Part shown: one piece after another, positions 1-7,845 of the stretch
Position numbering within the stretch: the stretch's first letter is position 1
How the letters are laid out: every line of letters starts with the position of its first letter
Assembly (NCBI GenBank): GCA_963721115.1
Contig: CAVRIA010000006.1
Span: 992,001-1,056,000 of the forward strand
Direction: 5' to 3'
Length of the DNA stretch: 64,000 nucleotides
From: CAVRIA01 sp963721115
GTDB taxonomy: Bacteria > Desulfobacterota > Binatia > HRBIN30 > CADEER01
Translations under genes and position numbers: made by a program
The notes under the pieces: model-generated
Databases searched by the model: none
Told to the model about the DNA's origin: nothing
The model's input: the letters and a program-made list of their open reading frames with translations, nothing else

Positions 1-1
1 G

Positions 2-175
2 CCGCTCATTTTCAGCGTCCAGCAGAACGATTCCCTGCGCAAGGCGGCGGCCCTGATGAGAGCCGAGGGAATCCACCGCGTCATCGTTCTCGATGGCCAG
101 GATCTGGTGGGCGTCTTGAGCGCCTCGGATCTCGTCGCGGCGGTCGCGCGCGGTGAGCTCGTGGAGCCGCAATGA
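2..175 (+). CDS. CBS-domain protein, C-terminal part only
   Basis: The window opens inside this gene; 57 codons remain. The visible peptide is the second half of a CBS motif: the segment IHRVIVLDGQDLVGVLSASD has the usual beta-strand pattern followed by the SxSDL end of a CBS unit. CBS pairs bind adenine nucleotides and act as energy sensors. Its stop codon overlaps the start of the next gene by four bases (ATGA), so the CBS protein and the following universal stress protein are probably translationally coupled. The N-terminus and any partner domain lie outside the window. Confidence 0.8.
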   Translation, partial: PLIFSVQQNDSLRKAAALMRAEGIHRVIVLDGQDLVGVLSASDLVAAVARGELVEPQ

Positions 176-609
176 GCGAGACCACCTTCCCGGATGCCGT
201 CGTGGTCGCGATCGATTTTTCTGCGTGCTCGTTGCGGGCGTTGGACACGGCTTTGAGCTGGCGGCGACCAGGTACGGAGTTGACGGTTCTGCACGTGATC
301 GACACGGCCTTTGTCCGGCGCATGGAAGAGGATGGCATCTGTCCGTACGCCGACGCGATCGGGAGACTGAAAGCGCGCGCTCAGGAGAGCTTTGCCTGGG
401 TGAAGAACGAACGCGACGCGGCGGCGTTCGAAACGATGACCGTGGAGGGCTTGCCGTTTCTCGAGATCGTCAAGATCGCGAGCGATCTCGACTGCGGCTT
501 GATTGTCCTGGGCAGCCACGGAGGTAGCGGCGTGGAGCAGCTCCTCTTCGGCAGCACGGCCGAAAAGGTGTTGCGCGGGGCGCGCCAGCCCGTTCTGTGC
601 GTTCCCTGA
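172..609 (+). CDS. Universal stress protein, single domain
   Basis: 145 residues, one UspA fold. It begins VVVAIDFSACSLRALDTAL (strand 1 with the conserved Asp and following Ser) and ends in the ATP-binding signature GSHGGSGVEQLLFGSTAEKV, the G-2X-G-9X-G(S/T) pattern of ATP-binding USPs, then the final strand PVLCVP. The start ATG overlaps the stop of the upstream CBS gene. Its role is inferred: a cytoplasmic stress or persistence factor sensing ATP, in the same operon as an adenylate-sensing CBS protein. Confidence 0.92.
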   Translation: MSETTFPDAVVVAIDFSACSLRALDTALSWRRPGTELTVLHVIDTAFVRRMEEDGICPYADAIGRLKARAQESFAWVKNERDAAAFETMTVEGLPFLEIVKIASDLDCGLIVLGSHGGSGVEQLLFGSTAEKVLRGARQPVLCVP

Positions 610-648
610 AGCGGCGGTCGGCGGCGTTTCGCCCGCCTCGCCGCAAGG

Positions 649-1152
649 TCAGCGCGGCTGTTTCTTCGATGCCGCCGCGCGGCGCTTCGGGCGCGCTGCA
701 GACTTGTCGTAGCCGCGCACCGTCAGGACCGGACAGGCGGCCGTGCGCACGACCCTCTCGGCCACGCTTCCCATCAGTAGGTGGGACAGCCCGGTGCGGC
801 CGTGCGTAGCCATCACGATGAGGTCGGCCTTTTGTTTGCGGGCGGCATCGGTGATCACCTGGTAGGGGACGCCGGTCTCGAGGACGGTACGGGACTTGAG
901 GTTCCGTTTCTCCAAGCGTCGCGCGAGGCGTGCGAGCTGCTCCCTGCCGATGCGCTGCTGCTCTTCGAGCAGCATGCTCAGGTTCGTCGATGCGCCGTAC
1001 ATGTCGGCCGGAGTCGCGTAGTAGACCGGCTCGACGACGAACAGAACGACCAGCTCGGCGCCCGAGGGCCGAGCCAGCTCAGCGGCGTAGTCCAGCGCCT
1101 GCAGTGCGCCGTCCGAGAAGTCGACGGGTACGAGAATCCTCTTGATCGCCAT
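649..1152 (-). CDS. Universal stress protein, single domain with basic tail
   Basis: 167 residues. The N-terminus KRILVPVDFSDGALQALDYA and the loop MATHGRTGLSHLLMGSVAER are textbook UspA, including the G-2X-G-9X-GS ATP-binding motif. After the last strand (CPVLTVRGYD) there is a Lys/Arg-rich tail of about 20 residues not found in the minimal family; it may contact nucleic acid or be disordered. It converges with the preceding USP gene (40 bases between stops). A purine-rich AGAGGACC stretch precedes the ATG. It is one of three USP genes in this island. Confidence 0.92.
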   Translation of the reverse strand: MAIKRILVPVDFSDGALQALDYAAELARPSGAELVVLFVVEPVYYATPADMYGASTNLSMLLEEQQRIGREQLARLARRLEKRNLKSRTVLETGVPYQVITDAARKQKADLIVMATHGRTGLSHLLMGSVAERVVRTAACPVLTVRGYDKSAARPKRRAAASKKQPR

Positions 1153-1381
1153 GGTCCTCTCTTCCTCTGGACGCGCCGACCATCTGAATGCGGTCGGTCG
1201 CGGAACTTCTCCAATCCCTTGCCCGGGACCGCCGAAGCCGCGGATCGATACCTCGCAGATCCCGTTTCGTCTGTCGAGAGCGAGGGGGAGGCATCACCGG
1301 ATCGGTGACACCGCGAAGACGCTGGACCCTCCGGAGTAGAGACGGCGGCAGCTTTCCGGGTTGCCGCAGCAAAGCTTGAGT

Positions 1382-2308
1382 CTACGGCTGCGCACCGGAG
1401 GCCGCAGGGGCGGGTTGGCGGGCGTCGAGGCCGCGTAGATAGCCGAGTATCCCTTTGAGCTCCTCGACGCTCATCGACGAAAAATGCGGCATCCGCGGCT
1501 TCTCGCGTCGGAGCATGTGCCAGATCGACGCTTGAATCTCGTCGGGAGATCGGTGCCGGAAGTACTGGTCATCGAAGGCGAGGCCCGCCGTTCCCGAATC
1601 AGGAGCGGCCTTCCCCGCCCCTTCCCCTCGCGGTCCGTGACAGGAGCGGCAGTAACAATCGTACAAACGATACCCGGGAGAGAGCCAGCGTACGAACCCC
1701 GTGACCCGGACGGCTTGGGTCTCGGTCAGACGGGGGACCAGAGCCGGCATGGTCGACTTCCCGTGGCGGCAGAGAAGGCGTAACTCATTGTCCGAATGCG
1801 AGTGTTGGAAGCCCGGGTCGCCGAGGGCTCGGCTGGGTCGCTGGACGCCCGGGGGCATGGATTCGGGAGGATCCCCGTAACGGCCGTGACAGTCGGCGCA
1901 ACGCTCGAGATAGATGGCTTCTCCGGTTTCCAATCGTTCCCACGGGGCCGTGGGGAGGGCGCGCAGGTACGAGTAAACAGCATCCGTTTGCCGGGCCTGC
2001 TCCCGCAACGCCGCCGGCTGCAGCTCGAGCGCCCGCTGGCGTCCGGTGCGCAGCCGATCGATGACTTTCTCCTCTTCCCTCTGCGTCGGCAGGTCACCGC
2101 CCCGCAGGCTGGTGGGACGACGCGGGAATGCGGACGCTTCAGGCCCGTCGCCCCGAGCGTCGACCCCGTGGCATCGCGCGCAGTTGCGTAGATAGGCAAG
2201 CTGCCCGGGGGCCGCAGCGCTCGCCGGCACTCCCATGACGAGGATGAGCACCCCGCCGGCGACCGCGGTTACGAACATGGACCTGGCGTTCTTCGTCTCG
2301 AACTCCAT
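1382..2308 (-). CDS. Exported triheme cytochrome c
   Basis: 308 residues from the ATG at 2308; an ATG at 2278 would start directly at the signal peptide. A hydrophobic signal segment (VAGGVLILVMGVPASAAA) is followed by three c-type haem motifs, CARCH, CADCH and CRSCH, each in a class I cytochrome c domain of about 80-100 residues, with later Met residues as possible axial ligands. It should be a periplasmic electron carrier. A longer open frame upstream of 2308 is non-coding and runs into the divergent sigma-factor gene. It shares a divergent promoter region with that gene, which suggests a link between respiratory state and the stress sigma factor. Confidence 0.88.
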   Translation of the reverse strand: MEFETKNARSMFVTAVAGGVLILVMGVPASAAAPGQLAYLRNCARCHGVDARGDGPEASAFPRRPTSLRGGDLPTQREEEKVIDRLRTGRQRALELQPAALREQARQTDAVYSYLRALPTAPWERLETGEAIYLERCADCHGRYGDPPESMPPGVQRPSRALGDPGFQHSHSDNELRLLCRHGKSTMPALVPRLTETQAVRVTGFVRWLSPGYRLYDCYCRSCHGPRGEGAGKAAPDSGTAGLAFDDQYFRHRSPDEIQASIWHMLRREKPRMPHFSSMSVEELKGILGYLRGLDARQPAPAASGAQP

Positions 2309-2492
2309 GGGTTGGGAGAGAAAGGCCGCCGACAGACCTACGCGCGGGACGATACCGTCGCGGAAGGTGAGAATCAACGGGCGAGCCGGCCTGGCGCGCC
2401 TCTTGAATACCCAATAGGAGTCCCCGTCTAACGTGCAGCGCGGGGAAAGTGCAAACGCGCAAAAAACAGGCACTCGAGGCAAAAGACAGGCA

Positions 2493-3647
2493 ATGGAGTT
2501 GATCGAAGAAACCGATTCCGACATCGACGATGAGTTCGATGCGCCGGACATGGACGACGAGTCCGAGACCAGTCCGTCAACCGAGGTGGAGGAACAATCG
2601 GACGAGGAGGCACCGCGTGATCTGGTGACGGCTTTTTTCGCCGATGTGGCGCAGGTCGGGCTCTTGACGCGCGAGGAGGAGGAGGCGCTCGGAGGAGAGA
2701 TTTCGGAGCACCGGGCCCGAATTCTCAAGCTGTTGCGGAAGCATCCTCGCCTGGTCGGTCAGGCCTTGGAGAACGTCGGGCGCGGGCTGGTGCATCCGGA
2801 GGAAGACTTTCGGGAACGCGAGGCCTTGACCGTCCTGACGTATGCCCGCAGGCGGCTGCACGGAATGCGACGCAACCAGCGCGGGCGCAAGACGCTGCGC
2901 GAGTTCGTGAACGTCCTAGAACGCGAAATGAATGCCTACCGCCGCTTTCGGGATCGCATGATGACCGCGAACGTCCGCCTGGTCATGACTCTGGCGCGAC
3001 GCTACCGGCACCCGACGCTCTCCTATCTCGATCTGGTTCAGGAGGGAATTCTGGGTTTGATGCGCGCCGTGGAGAAGTTCGAGCCGTCGCGCGGAATCAA
3101 GTTCAGCACCTACGCGGTCTGGTGGATCTGGCAACAGATCTCCCGCGCGGCGGATTGCCAGGGTGCCATGATCCGCACCCCGGTTCACTGGAACCAGATG
3201 CGCCGCAAGCTGGGGCGGACTAGTTGGCAGGCGGAACGCGACCTCGATGCGGGCGCGATGGCAGAGGAGCACGGAGTCAGCCCGGAACGGCTGGCCGCCA
3301 TGGCGCAACCGTTTCAGTGCCTATCCCTGACGGCACCGCTGGCGGAGGGCGACGACCGGACGCTTGGGGATACCCTGGCGGCCGACAGCTCCGAAGATCC
3401 GGAAGGCGTGATGTTGGCGTCCGATCTCAGCCAGCGCTTGGCGACGGCGGTAGAGGAGCTGCCGGACCGCGAAGCGCAGATCCTGCGCCTCCGCTTCGGC
3501 CTCAACGGGGTACCATGCCGCACTCTGGAGGAGATCGGTCATCAGTTCGGAGTCAGCAGGGAACGCATCCGGCAGCTCGAGGCGCGGGCTCTCAAACAGA
3601 TGAAGGCGATCTGCAGTGCGCAGGGGCTCGCCGACATCCTGAATTGA
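2493..3647 (+). CDS. RNA polymerase sigma-70 family factor (RpoD/RpoS-like)
   Basis: About 384 residues from the ATG at 2493; a GTG at 2433 would add 20. An acidic N-terminus precedes region 1.2 (LVTAFFADVAQVGLLTREEE), then region 2 (NVRLVMTLARRYRHPTLSYL, DLVQEGILGLMRAVEKFEP, FSTYAVWWIWQQI), region 3 (RTPVHWNQMRRKL) and region 4 with the helix-turn-helix GVSRERIRQLEARALKQMK. All promoter-recognition regions are present, so this is a group 1 or group 2 sigma. Its short region 1 and its position inside a stress-protein cluster favour an alternative, stationary- or stress-phase sigma over the primary housekeeping factor. Confidence 0.92.
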   Translation: MELIEETDSDIDDEFDAPDMDDESETSPSTEVEEQSDEEAPRDLVTAFFADVAQVGLLTREEEEALGGEISEHRARILKLLRKHPRLVGQALENVGRGLVHPEEDFREREALTVLTYARRRLHGMRRNQRGRKTLREFVNVLEREMNAYRRFRDRMMTANVRLVMTLARRYRHPTLSYLDLVQEGILGLMRAVEKFEPSRGIKFSTYAVWWIWQQISRAADCQGAMIRTPVHWNQMRRKLGRTSWQAERDLDAGAMAEEHGVSPERLAAMAQPFQCLSLTAPLAEGDDRTLGDTLAADSSEDPEGVMLASDLSQRLATAVEELPDREAQILRLRFGLNGVPCRTLEEIGHQFGVSRERIRQLEARALKQMKAICSAQGLADILN

Positions 3648-3677
3648 GCTCCCCCCTCTCGTCCGGCCCTCATCTCC

Positions 3678-4214
3678 TCAGCCTTGGCCGGTGCCGAGTT
3701 TGGCCGGTGCCACGCGGGCCGCTTGCGGCCCTTTCTCTCCGTGCTCGACCTCGAAATCGACGGCCAGCCCTTCGCTCAGTTGCTCGAACGCGACCGAATG
3801 GACGACGTCTCGGTGGAAGTAGACCTCCTGGTCCTCTGGCGTGCGGATGAAACCGTAGCCGCGATCGCCGAAGATCTGTGAGACGACCCCCGTGTAGGGC
3901 GGACCGTACTCCAAGGTCGGCCTACGCCGTCGAGCCTGGTACGACGCGTACTCCTTCTCCAATGCCGTGAAGGCCGCGTGCAGGGCATCGCCCATGCTCC
4001 CTTTCTTCTTCTGGACCCGCAGGGTTTCCCCTGAGACGGTGGCCAGAATGCGCACTTCCTCGTTGCCCTGCAGATGATGCGTGCTGTGTACGAGAGTGAT
4101 GTGGAGACGCACGATGCTGGCGCCCATGCCGTCGAGCTTGCCGACTCGCCGATCGATCAACTCCCGCCACCTGGGATGTACCTCCGTGTGTTGCGCTTGG
4201 ATTTCCAGATCCAT
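3678..4214 (-). CDS. Ribosome hibernation (HPF/RaiA) domain fused to cold-shock domain
   Basis: 178 residues. Residues 1-100 form the HPF/RaiA fold: IQAQHTEVHPRWRELIDRRV, then LHITLVHSTHHLQGNEEVRI and helix DALHAAFTALEKEY. Residues about 108-170 are a cold-shock domain with the RNP1-like GYGFI core and a second strand VYFHRDVV in the RNP2 place. HPF binds the ribosomal decoding/mRNA channel and cold-shock domains bind single-stranded RNA, so the fusion would let a hibernation factor also grip RNA. It converges with the sigma gene and fits the dormancy theme. Divergent candidate regulatory DNA lies upstream. Confidence 0.9.
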   Translation of the reverse strand: MDLEIQAQHTEVHPRWRELIDRRVGKLDGMGASIVRLHITLVHSTHHLQGNEEVRILATVSGETLRVQKKKGSMGDALHAAFTALEKEYASYQARRRRPTLEYGPPYTGVVSQIFGDRGYGFIRTPEDQEVYFHRDVVHSVAFEQLSEGLAVDFEVEHGEKGPQAARVAPAKLGTGQG

Positions 4215-4566
4215 TCCAACTCCACTTCTTCGCCTCGGTGTGTCCGGTCAGGTATGATCGAGCCCGCCGTTGGCGATACGGCCGACCCGACGGTGCCCCG
4301 AGACACCGTTCGTATCTGCGATGCGGCCCCGGATTCAGCAAATCGGCTTCGAGGGAACGCTTCAACGCCCCGGTCGCCCTCCTTCGGATCGAGCGGCATG
4401 CGACGTCACAAACCGGACCAGGTTCCCGAACTCAGCTGAAAAGCTGACGCCACCTTCCCGATGCATCCGCGTCCCCATTGGTTCCGAAGTCCAAGGAAAC
4501 GCTCTGGCATGCATTCTGCTCATCCGCTTGGTCGTAGGACACAACGGAAGAGAGGAGCCAGCCCCC
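4215..4566. other. Non-coding stretch, probable promoter region of the HPF-CSD gene
   Basis: About 350 bases without a convincing gene; open frames here show no recognisable motif. The only structure I see is a short dyad at 4290-4309 (ACGGTG and CACCGT arms with eight bases between), which could be an operator for the leftward HPF-CSD gene. This is weak evidence. Confidence 0.3.
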
Positions 4567-4776
4567 ATGAGAAGCCATCGTTTGGAACCCGTGAACACGA
4601 AGCTGCTCAAGGTCGGCCTCGAAGTGTTTCCGGTCTACGGTGATGAATGCTCCGGATGGAGCATGGATCCGATTGATCTGGGGCCAGAGACGCCGAAGGC
4701 CTTGCGGTACGATTCCCTGGGCGAGCTCTTCTTCGCACTGGTCAACCTGAACGTCTCTCCGGAGGGTCAAGCTTGA
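4567..4776 (+). CDS. Possible small protein of unknown function
   Basis: A 69-residue frame starting ATG after GAGAGGAGCC, a plausible ribosome site. The peptide is mixed and slightly acidic (RLEPVNTKLLKVGLEVFPVY, then DECSGWSMDPIDLGPET) with no signal peptide, membrane segment or family I recognise. Its last ten bases overlap the 3' end of the convergent CBS-ACT gene. It reads more like a real globular peptide than the other frames here, but comparative evidence is lacking. Confidence 0.35.
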   Translation: MRSHRLEPVNTKLLKVGLEVFPVYGDECSGWSMDPIDLGPETPKALRYDSLGELFFALVNLNVSPEGQA

Positions 4777-5399
4777 GATCCCACCCGGCTGCCATGTACC
4801 TCTTTGACGACGTAACCGCCCTCGCGTAACGCGTGCGTGAGCTTTTCGAGATCCCGCGCCAAGACTCGCAGATAGAACGTCCGCCGCTCGGCTTGGTCGT
4901 CCTCCAGCAGGGTGCCGAGTCCGAGGATCGTGCCGCCGGCCGATTCGGCCAGCCGAACGGCTTCGGCAAATGTCTGTTCGAGATTGGAGAACTCGATGTC
5001 GATGCGGACGCTCTCGTGCTCTCCTCCCCGGACCATTCGAAGCAGGCCGCGCAACAGGTCGGTGACGGTGACGATTCCGAGCAGGCTTCCACTCTCGTCC
5101 AAGACCGGTAGGCCGCCAACCTTCTTGTCGAGGATCAAGGCGGCTGCCGTCTCGATCGGCGTGTCCGGGTGGACCGTGAGGGGCCGCTCGACCATCGCTG
5201 CGGTCACCCGAGTCGAGGAAAGGTATCCGAGATGCTGACGCAAGTCGCGATCGGTGAGCATCGCGATCAGGTTTCCCCGGTCGTCGAGGACGGGCAGGCT
5301 CCGGAACGATCCTCGAGCCATTTTGTCTCGAGCGGTCTCGAGAGTGTCGTCGGGGCGGACGGTCTCCGGGGGGGCGGTCATCCAGGAGCGGACTTTCAT
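4767..5399 (-). CDS. CBS-pair protein with C-terminal ACT-like domain (AcuB-like)
   Basis: 210 residues from the ATG at 5399, which sits six bases after a clear AAGGAG; a longer frame exists but lacks a site. Two CBS motifs fill residues 1-130: VRSWMTAPPETVRPDDTLE ending LTDRDLRQHL, and MVERPLTVHPDTPIETAAAL ending IVTVTDLLRGLL. Residues about 135-205 resemble an ACT domain (IDIEFSNLEQTFAEAVRL, RTFYLRVLARDLEKLTHAL). This CBS-CBS-ACT order is seen in AcuB-type regulators. It is probably an adenylate-sensing cytoplasmic regulator, co-directional with the tandem USP gene 55 bases upstream. Confidence 0.88.
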   Translation of the reverse strand: MKVRSWMTAPPETVRPDDTLETARDKMARGSFRSLPVLDDRGNLIAMLTDRDLRQHLGYLSSTRVTAAMVERPLTVHPDTPIETAAALILDKKVGGLPVLDESGSLLGIVTVTDLLRGLLRMVRGGEHESVRIDIEFSNLEQTFAEAVRLAESAGGTILGLGTLLEDDQAERRTFYLRVLARDLEKLTHALREGGYVVKEVHGSRVGSQA

Positions 5400-5454
5400 G
5401 GGTCTCTCCTTCGCTCGGGTGCGCGAATCGGACACTCCTCAGGATGAGACCGCG

Positions 5455-6360
5455 TCAGGGTAACCGGAACTCGAAGTCCTCGGGTCTCACGGACAGGACC
5501 GAGCAGGGGGCCTCGTGGCTCGTGCGTTCGGCCACACTTCCGAGCAAAATGTGCATCAGCCCGGTGCGGCCATGTGTTCCCATGACGATGAGGTCGGCGG
5601 ACGATCGCCGTGCCGTCTCGACGATCGTCGTCGTCGCATATCCCTTGACCGTCTGTTGCTCGCATTGGATGCCGGTCAGGTCCAATGGTGCCAGGAAGCC
5701 GCGCCATTCCGACTGCAGGTCCTCCGGTTCGGCGAGGAACAACTGCACCGCGGCGGAATCGGCCGGCCAAACGTACGTCTGCGCGATCGGTTCGATGACG
5801 TGGAGCAGAATCAGACGGGCGCCCCACGAGCGAGTCAGGTCGACGGCCAGCTTCAGCGCCGGCAGGGAAGCCGGGGAGAAGTCGGTGGGGGCGAGCACGA
5901 CCCGAGGCGGCGAGGGCAAGTCCGCCTTCACCAGCAGCACCGGCATCGGAGCCTTGCGCTGGATACGCTCGGCGGTGCTGGACAGCAACAGTCGCTCCAC
6001 TTCGCCGTGGTGGCACGTGCCGACGGCGAGCAGGTCGGCTGCGCCAGCGCGGGCGCCGCCAATCAGCTCGACGAAGGGTGTGCCGACGCGTACCTCCGTC
6101 GTCACCATCACTCCGTCCACTGACGGCGTCGCGACGAGATCGGCCAGCCGACGGCGGGCCTTCGCCGCCAACTCCTCCGTGGACACCAGACTGGATTGAA
6201 TCGGGTTGATGACGCGGCGATAGATTGCGGGCGGTTCCACGACGGTCACGATCCGCAGCCGTGACCCGAAGAAGCGCGCCAGGTTGACGGCTGTGCGCAA
6301 CGCCGTTTCCGACCAAGGCGAGAAGTCGACTCCGACACAGATGACCTCCAGCTTGAGCAT
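5455..6360 (-). CDS. Tandem universal stress protein (two USP domains)
   Basis: 301 residues from ATG 6360 preceded by GGGGGTAGAGAA. Domain 1 (about 1-148) starts VICVGVDFSPWSETALRTAV and has a looser loop GTCHHGEVERLLLSSTAERI; domain 2 (about 150-300) starts VVLAPTDFSPASLPALKLAV and carries the full ATP signature GTHGRTGLMHILLGSVAER. Two-domain USPs of this size, such as mycobacterial Rv2005c and Rv2623, belong to dormancy responses; here only domain 2 has a canonical nucleotide loop. It sits in a leftward run with the YbaK gene (82 bases upstream) and the CBS-ACT gene. Confidence 0.92.
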   Translation of the reverse strand: MLKLEVICVGVDFSPWSETALRTAVNLARFFGSRLRIVTVVEPPAIYRRVINPIQSSLVSTEELAAKARRRLADLVATPSVDGVMVTTEVRVGTPFVELIGGARAGAADLLAVGTCHHGEVERLLLSSTAERIQRKAPMPVLLVKADLPSPPRVVLAPTDFSPASLPALKLAVDLTRSWGARLILLHVIEPIAQTYVWPADSAAVQLFLAEPEDLQSEWRGFLAPLDLTGIQCEQQTVKGYATTTIVETARRSSADLIVMGTHGRTGLMHILLGSVAERTSHEAPCSVLSVRPEDFEFRLP

Positions 6361-6442
6361 TTCTCTACCCCCACCAACGGTCGGCTTGCGGTGAGTCGAC
6401 GACCGGTCACGTTCGTACGCGGCCGCGGTGTCCACTGGCAAC

Positions 6443-6913
6443 TCAGTCCCGTTGCGCGAGCTTCGCAAGCTTGGGCTTCACCAGGCGGGCAAAATTCCCA
6501 TAGCCCATCTTTACCGTCTGGGTGTGGGTTCCGGCGTTGAAGACGATCTCCGCGTCCTCGGCCAGTGCCTCGTCGACCCAGACGGGGAGCCCATAGAGGT
6601 TGCCGAAGGGCGGCATCGCCCCCGGCTCGCAACTGGGAAAGAGACCGGCGAATTCCTGCTCGGTGGCCAACCGAACGTCCGACGCTTTCAGTAGCGTCCG
6701 GACATGATCCAGATCGACCCGTTCGGGTGCCTGCAACACGGCCATGATGAACTCGTCTCCGCGGCGCAGCATGACGACCTTGGCGAGCTCCTTGCCCGAG
6801 ATGTGTTGCGCGGCGGCTACTTCCTGGGCCGTGAACGCCTGACGGTGGTCGAGCACCTCGTAGGCTACGCCGCTCTTGTCGAGGAAGTCTCGCAGCTTCG
6901 TCAGGATCGGCAT
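6443..6913 (-). CDS. YbaK/EbsC-type aminoacyl-tRNA deacylase
   Basis: 156 residues starting at ATG 6913 after a strong AGGAGG. The YbaK fold is clear: YEVLDHRQAFTAQEVAAAQH, GKELAKVVMLRRGDEFIMAV with the conserved Lys of the editing site, then FPSCEPGAMPPFGNLYGLPV containing the GxxPPFG loop of the prolyl-tRNA editing superfamily. These proteins hydrolyse mischarged tRNA in trans. The neighbours are stress proteins, so a translation-quality role under stress is a reasonable inference. Confidence 0.9.
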   Translation of the reverse strand: MPILTKLRDFLDKSGVAYEVLDHRQAFTAQEVAAAQHISGKELAKVVMLRRGDEFIMAVLQAPERVDLDHVRTLLKASDVRLATEQEFAGLFPSCEPGAMPPFGNLYGLPVWVDEALAEDAEIVFNAGTHTQTVKMGYGNFARLVKPKLAKLAQRD

Positions 6914-7241
6914 TTCGCTTTCCTCCTGCCGCTCAGAATAGTCCACGATTCATACCCGGGCCAGTGGCTCGGAGTCGACGGGCCTTCGTCCTCGGCGTCT
7001 TTCCCAGCATCGCCATTGAAGCAAGGGGCCGCTTCCCGGCTCTGCGAACGGCGGCTCCCGAGCTTGAAAGAGAGGTCCGAAGCCCCAGTCGCAACCGTAC
7101 CTGCCGAATCATTTCGCCGTAGTCCCGGGTGTGGACGAGCGTCTTTTCGGCAATCGTCCCCGCCACCCGCGGTTGCGGGCTTGAAGCGCGCGGTTGGCCC
7201 CCGCCTTGCTCAGACGACAGTGAGAACCACGGGAGGTTCGC
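6914..7241. other. Divergent intergenic region, no gene seen
   Basis: About 330 bases between the leftward YbaK gene and the rightward CBS gene. It must hold both promoters; I found no clear -35/-10 pair or dyad, and no RNA gene. Confidence 0.4.
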
Positions 7242-7703
7242 ATGCTGGTTTGGCAGCTCATGTCGAGCGACGTGCTCACGCTCGACATTGGCGAGACGCT
7301 GGACATCGCCGAGGACGTGATGAAGCAGAAGCGCATTCGCCATCTGCCCGTGTTGGAGGATGACCGGCTGGTCGGCATCGTCAGCCAGCGGGATCTCTTT
7401 CGCGCCGGCCTGTCGAGCGTCCTGGAGTTTCGCCGCCACGCGCAGAAGGAGTGGCTGCAGCACATCCGGGTCGCCGAGGTCATGGTGCGGGATCTGGTCG
7501 TCGCCGCACCCGAGGGCGATATCGAGGATGCCGTGGGGCTGATGATCGATCACAGGATCGGGTGCCTGCCGGTCGTGTCTGGCTCGAAGCTGGTCGGGCT
7601 GCTCAGCGAATCCGACTGCTTGCGCTACTTGCAACGGATTCTGCAGATCGCGGACGTGAAGCGTCGCATTGCCGAGGAGGAACCTGCCCTCGACCCGGGT
7701 TGA
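7242..7703 (+). CDS. CBS-pair protein
   Basis: 153 residues, preceded by GGGAGGTTCGC. It consists almost entirely of two CBS motifs: WQLMSSDVLTLDIGETLDIA ending GIVSQRDLFRAGL, and VAEVMVRDLVVAAPEGDIED ending GLLSESDCLRYL. The stand-alone CBS-pair architecture is that of hypoxic response protein 1 (Rv2626c-type). It probably binds AMP/ATP or a related ligand and works as a soluble dimer. It is convergent with the kinase-fold/P-loop gene downstream. Confidence 0.9.
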   Translation: MLVWQLMSSDVLTLDIGETLDIAEDVMKQKRIRHLPVLEDDRLVGIVSQRDLFRAGLSSVLEFRRHAQKEWLQHIRVAEVMVRDLVVAAPEGDIEDAVGLMIDHRIGCLPVVSGSKLVGLLSESDCLRYLQRILQIADVKRRIAEEEPALDPG

Positions 7704-7845
7704 AGAATAGGGGACGGGGACGCCGGTGTCCGTGCGTCCGAAAGGCACGCCCCGAAGCAGGGTCGTCGTCTCGCGCGCGGCGCCGTGTGACGGCGCAAGC
7801 CGGGCCGCGCCAGAATCTCCCGCCGCGCCGAACGCGGAGGTGGTT

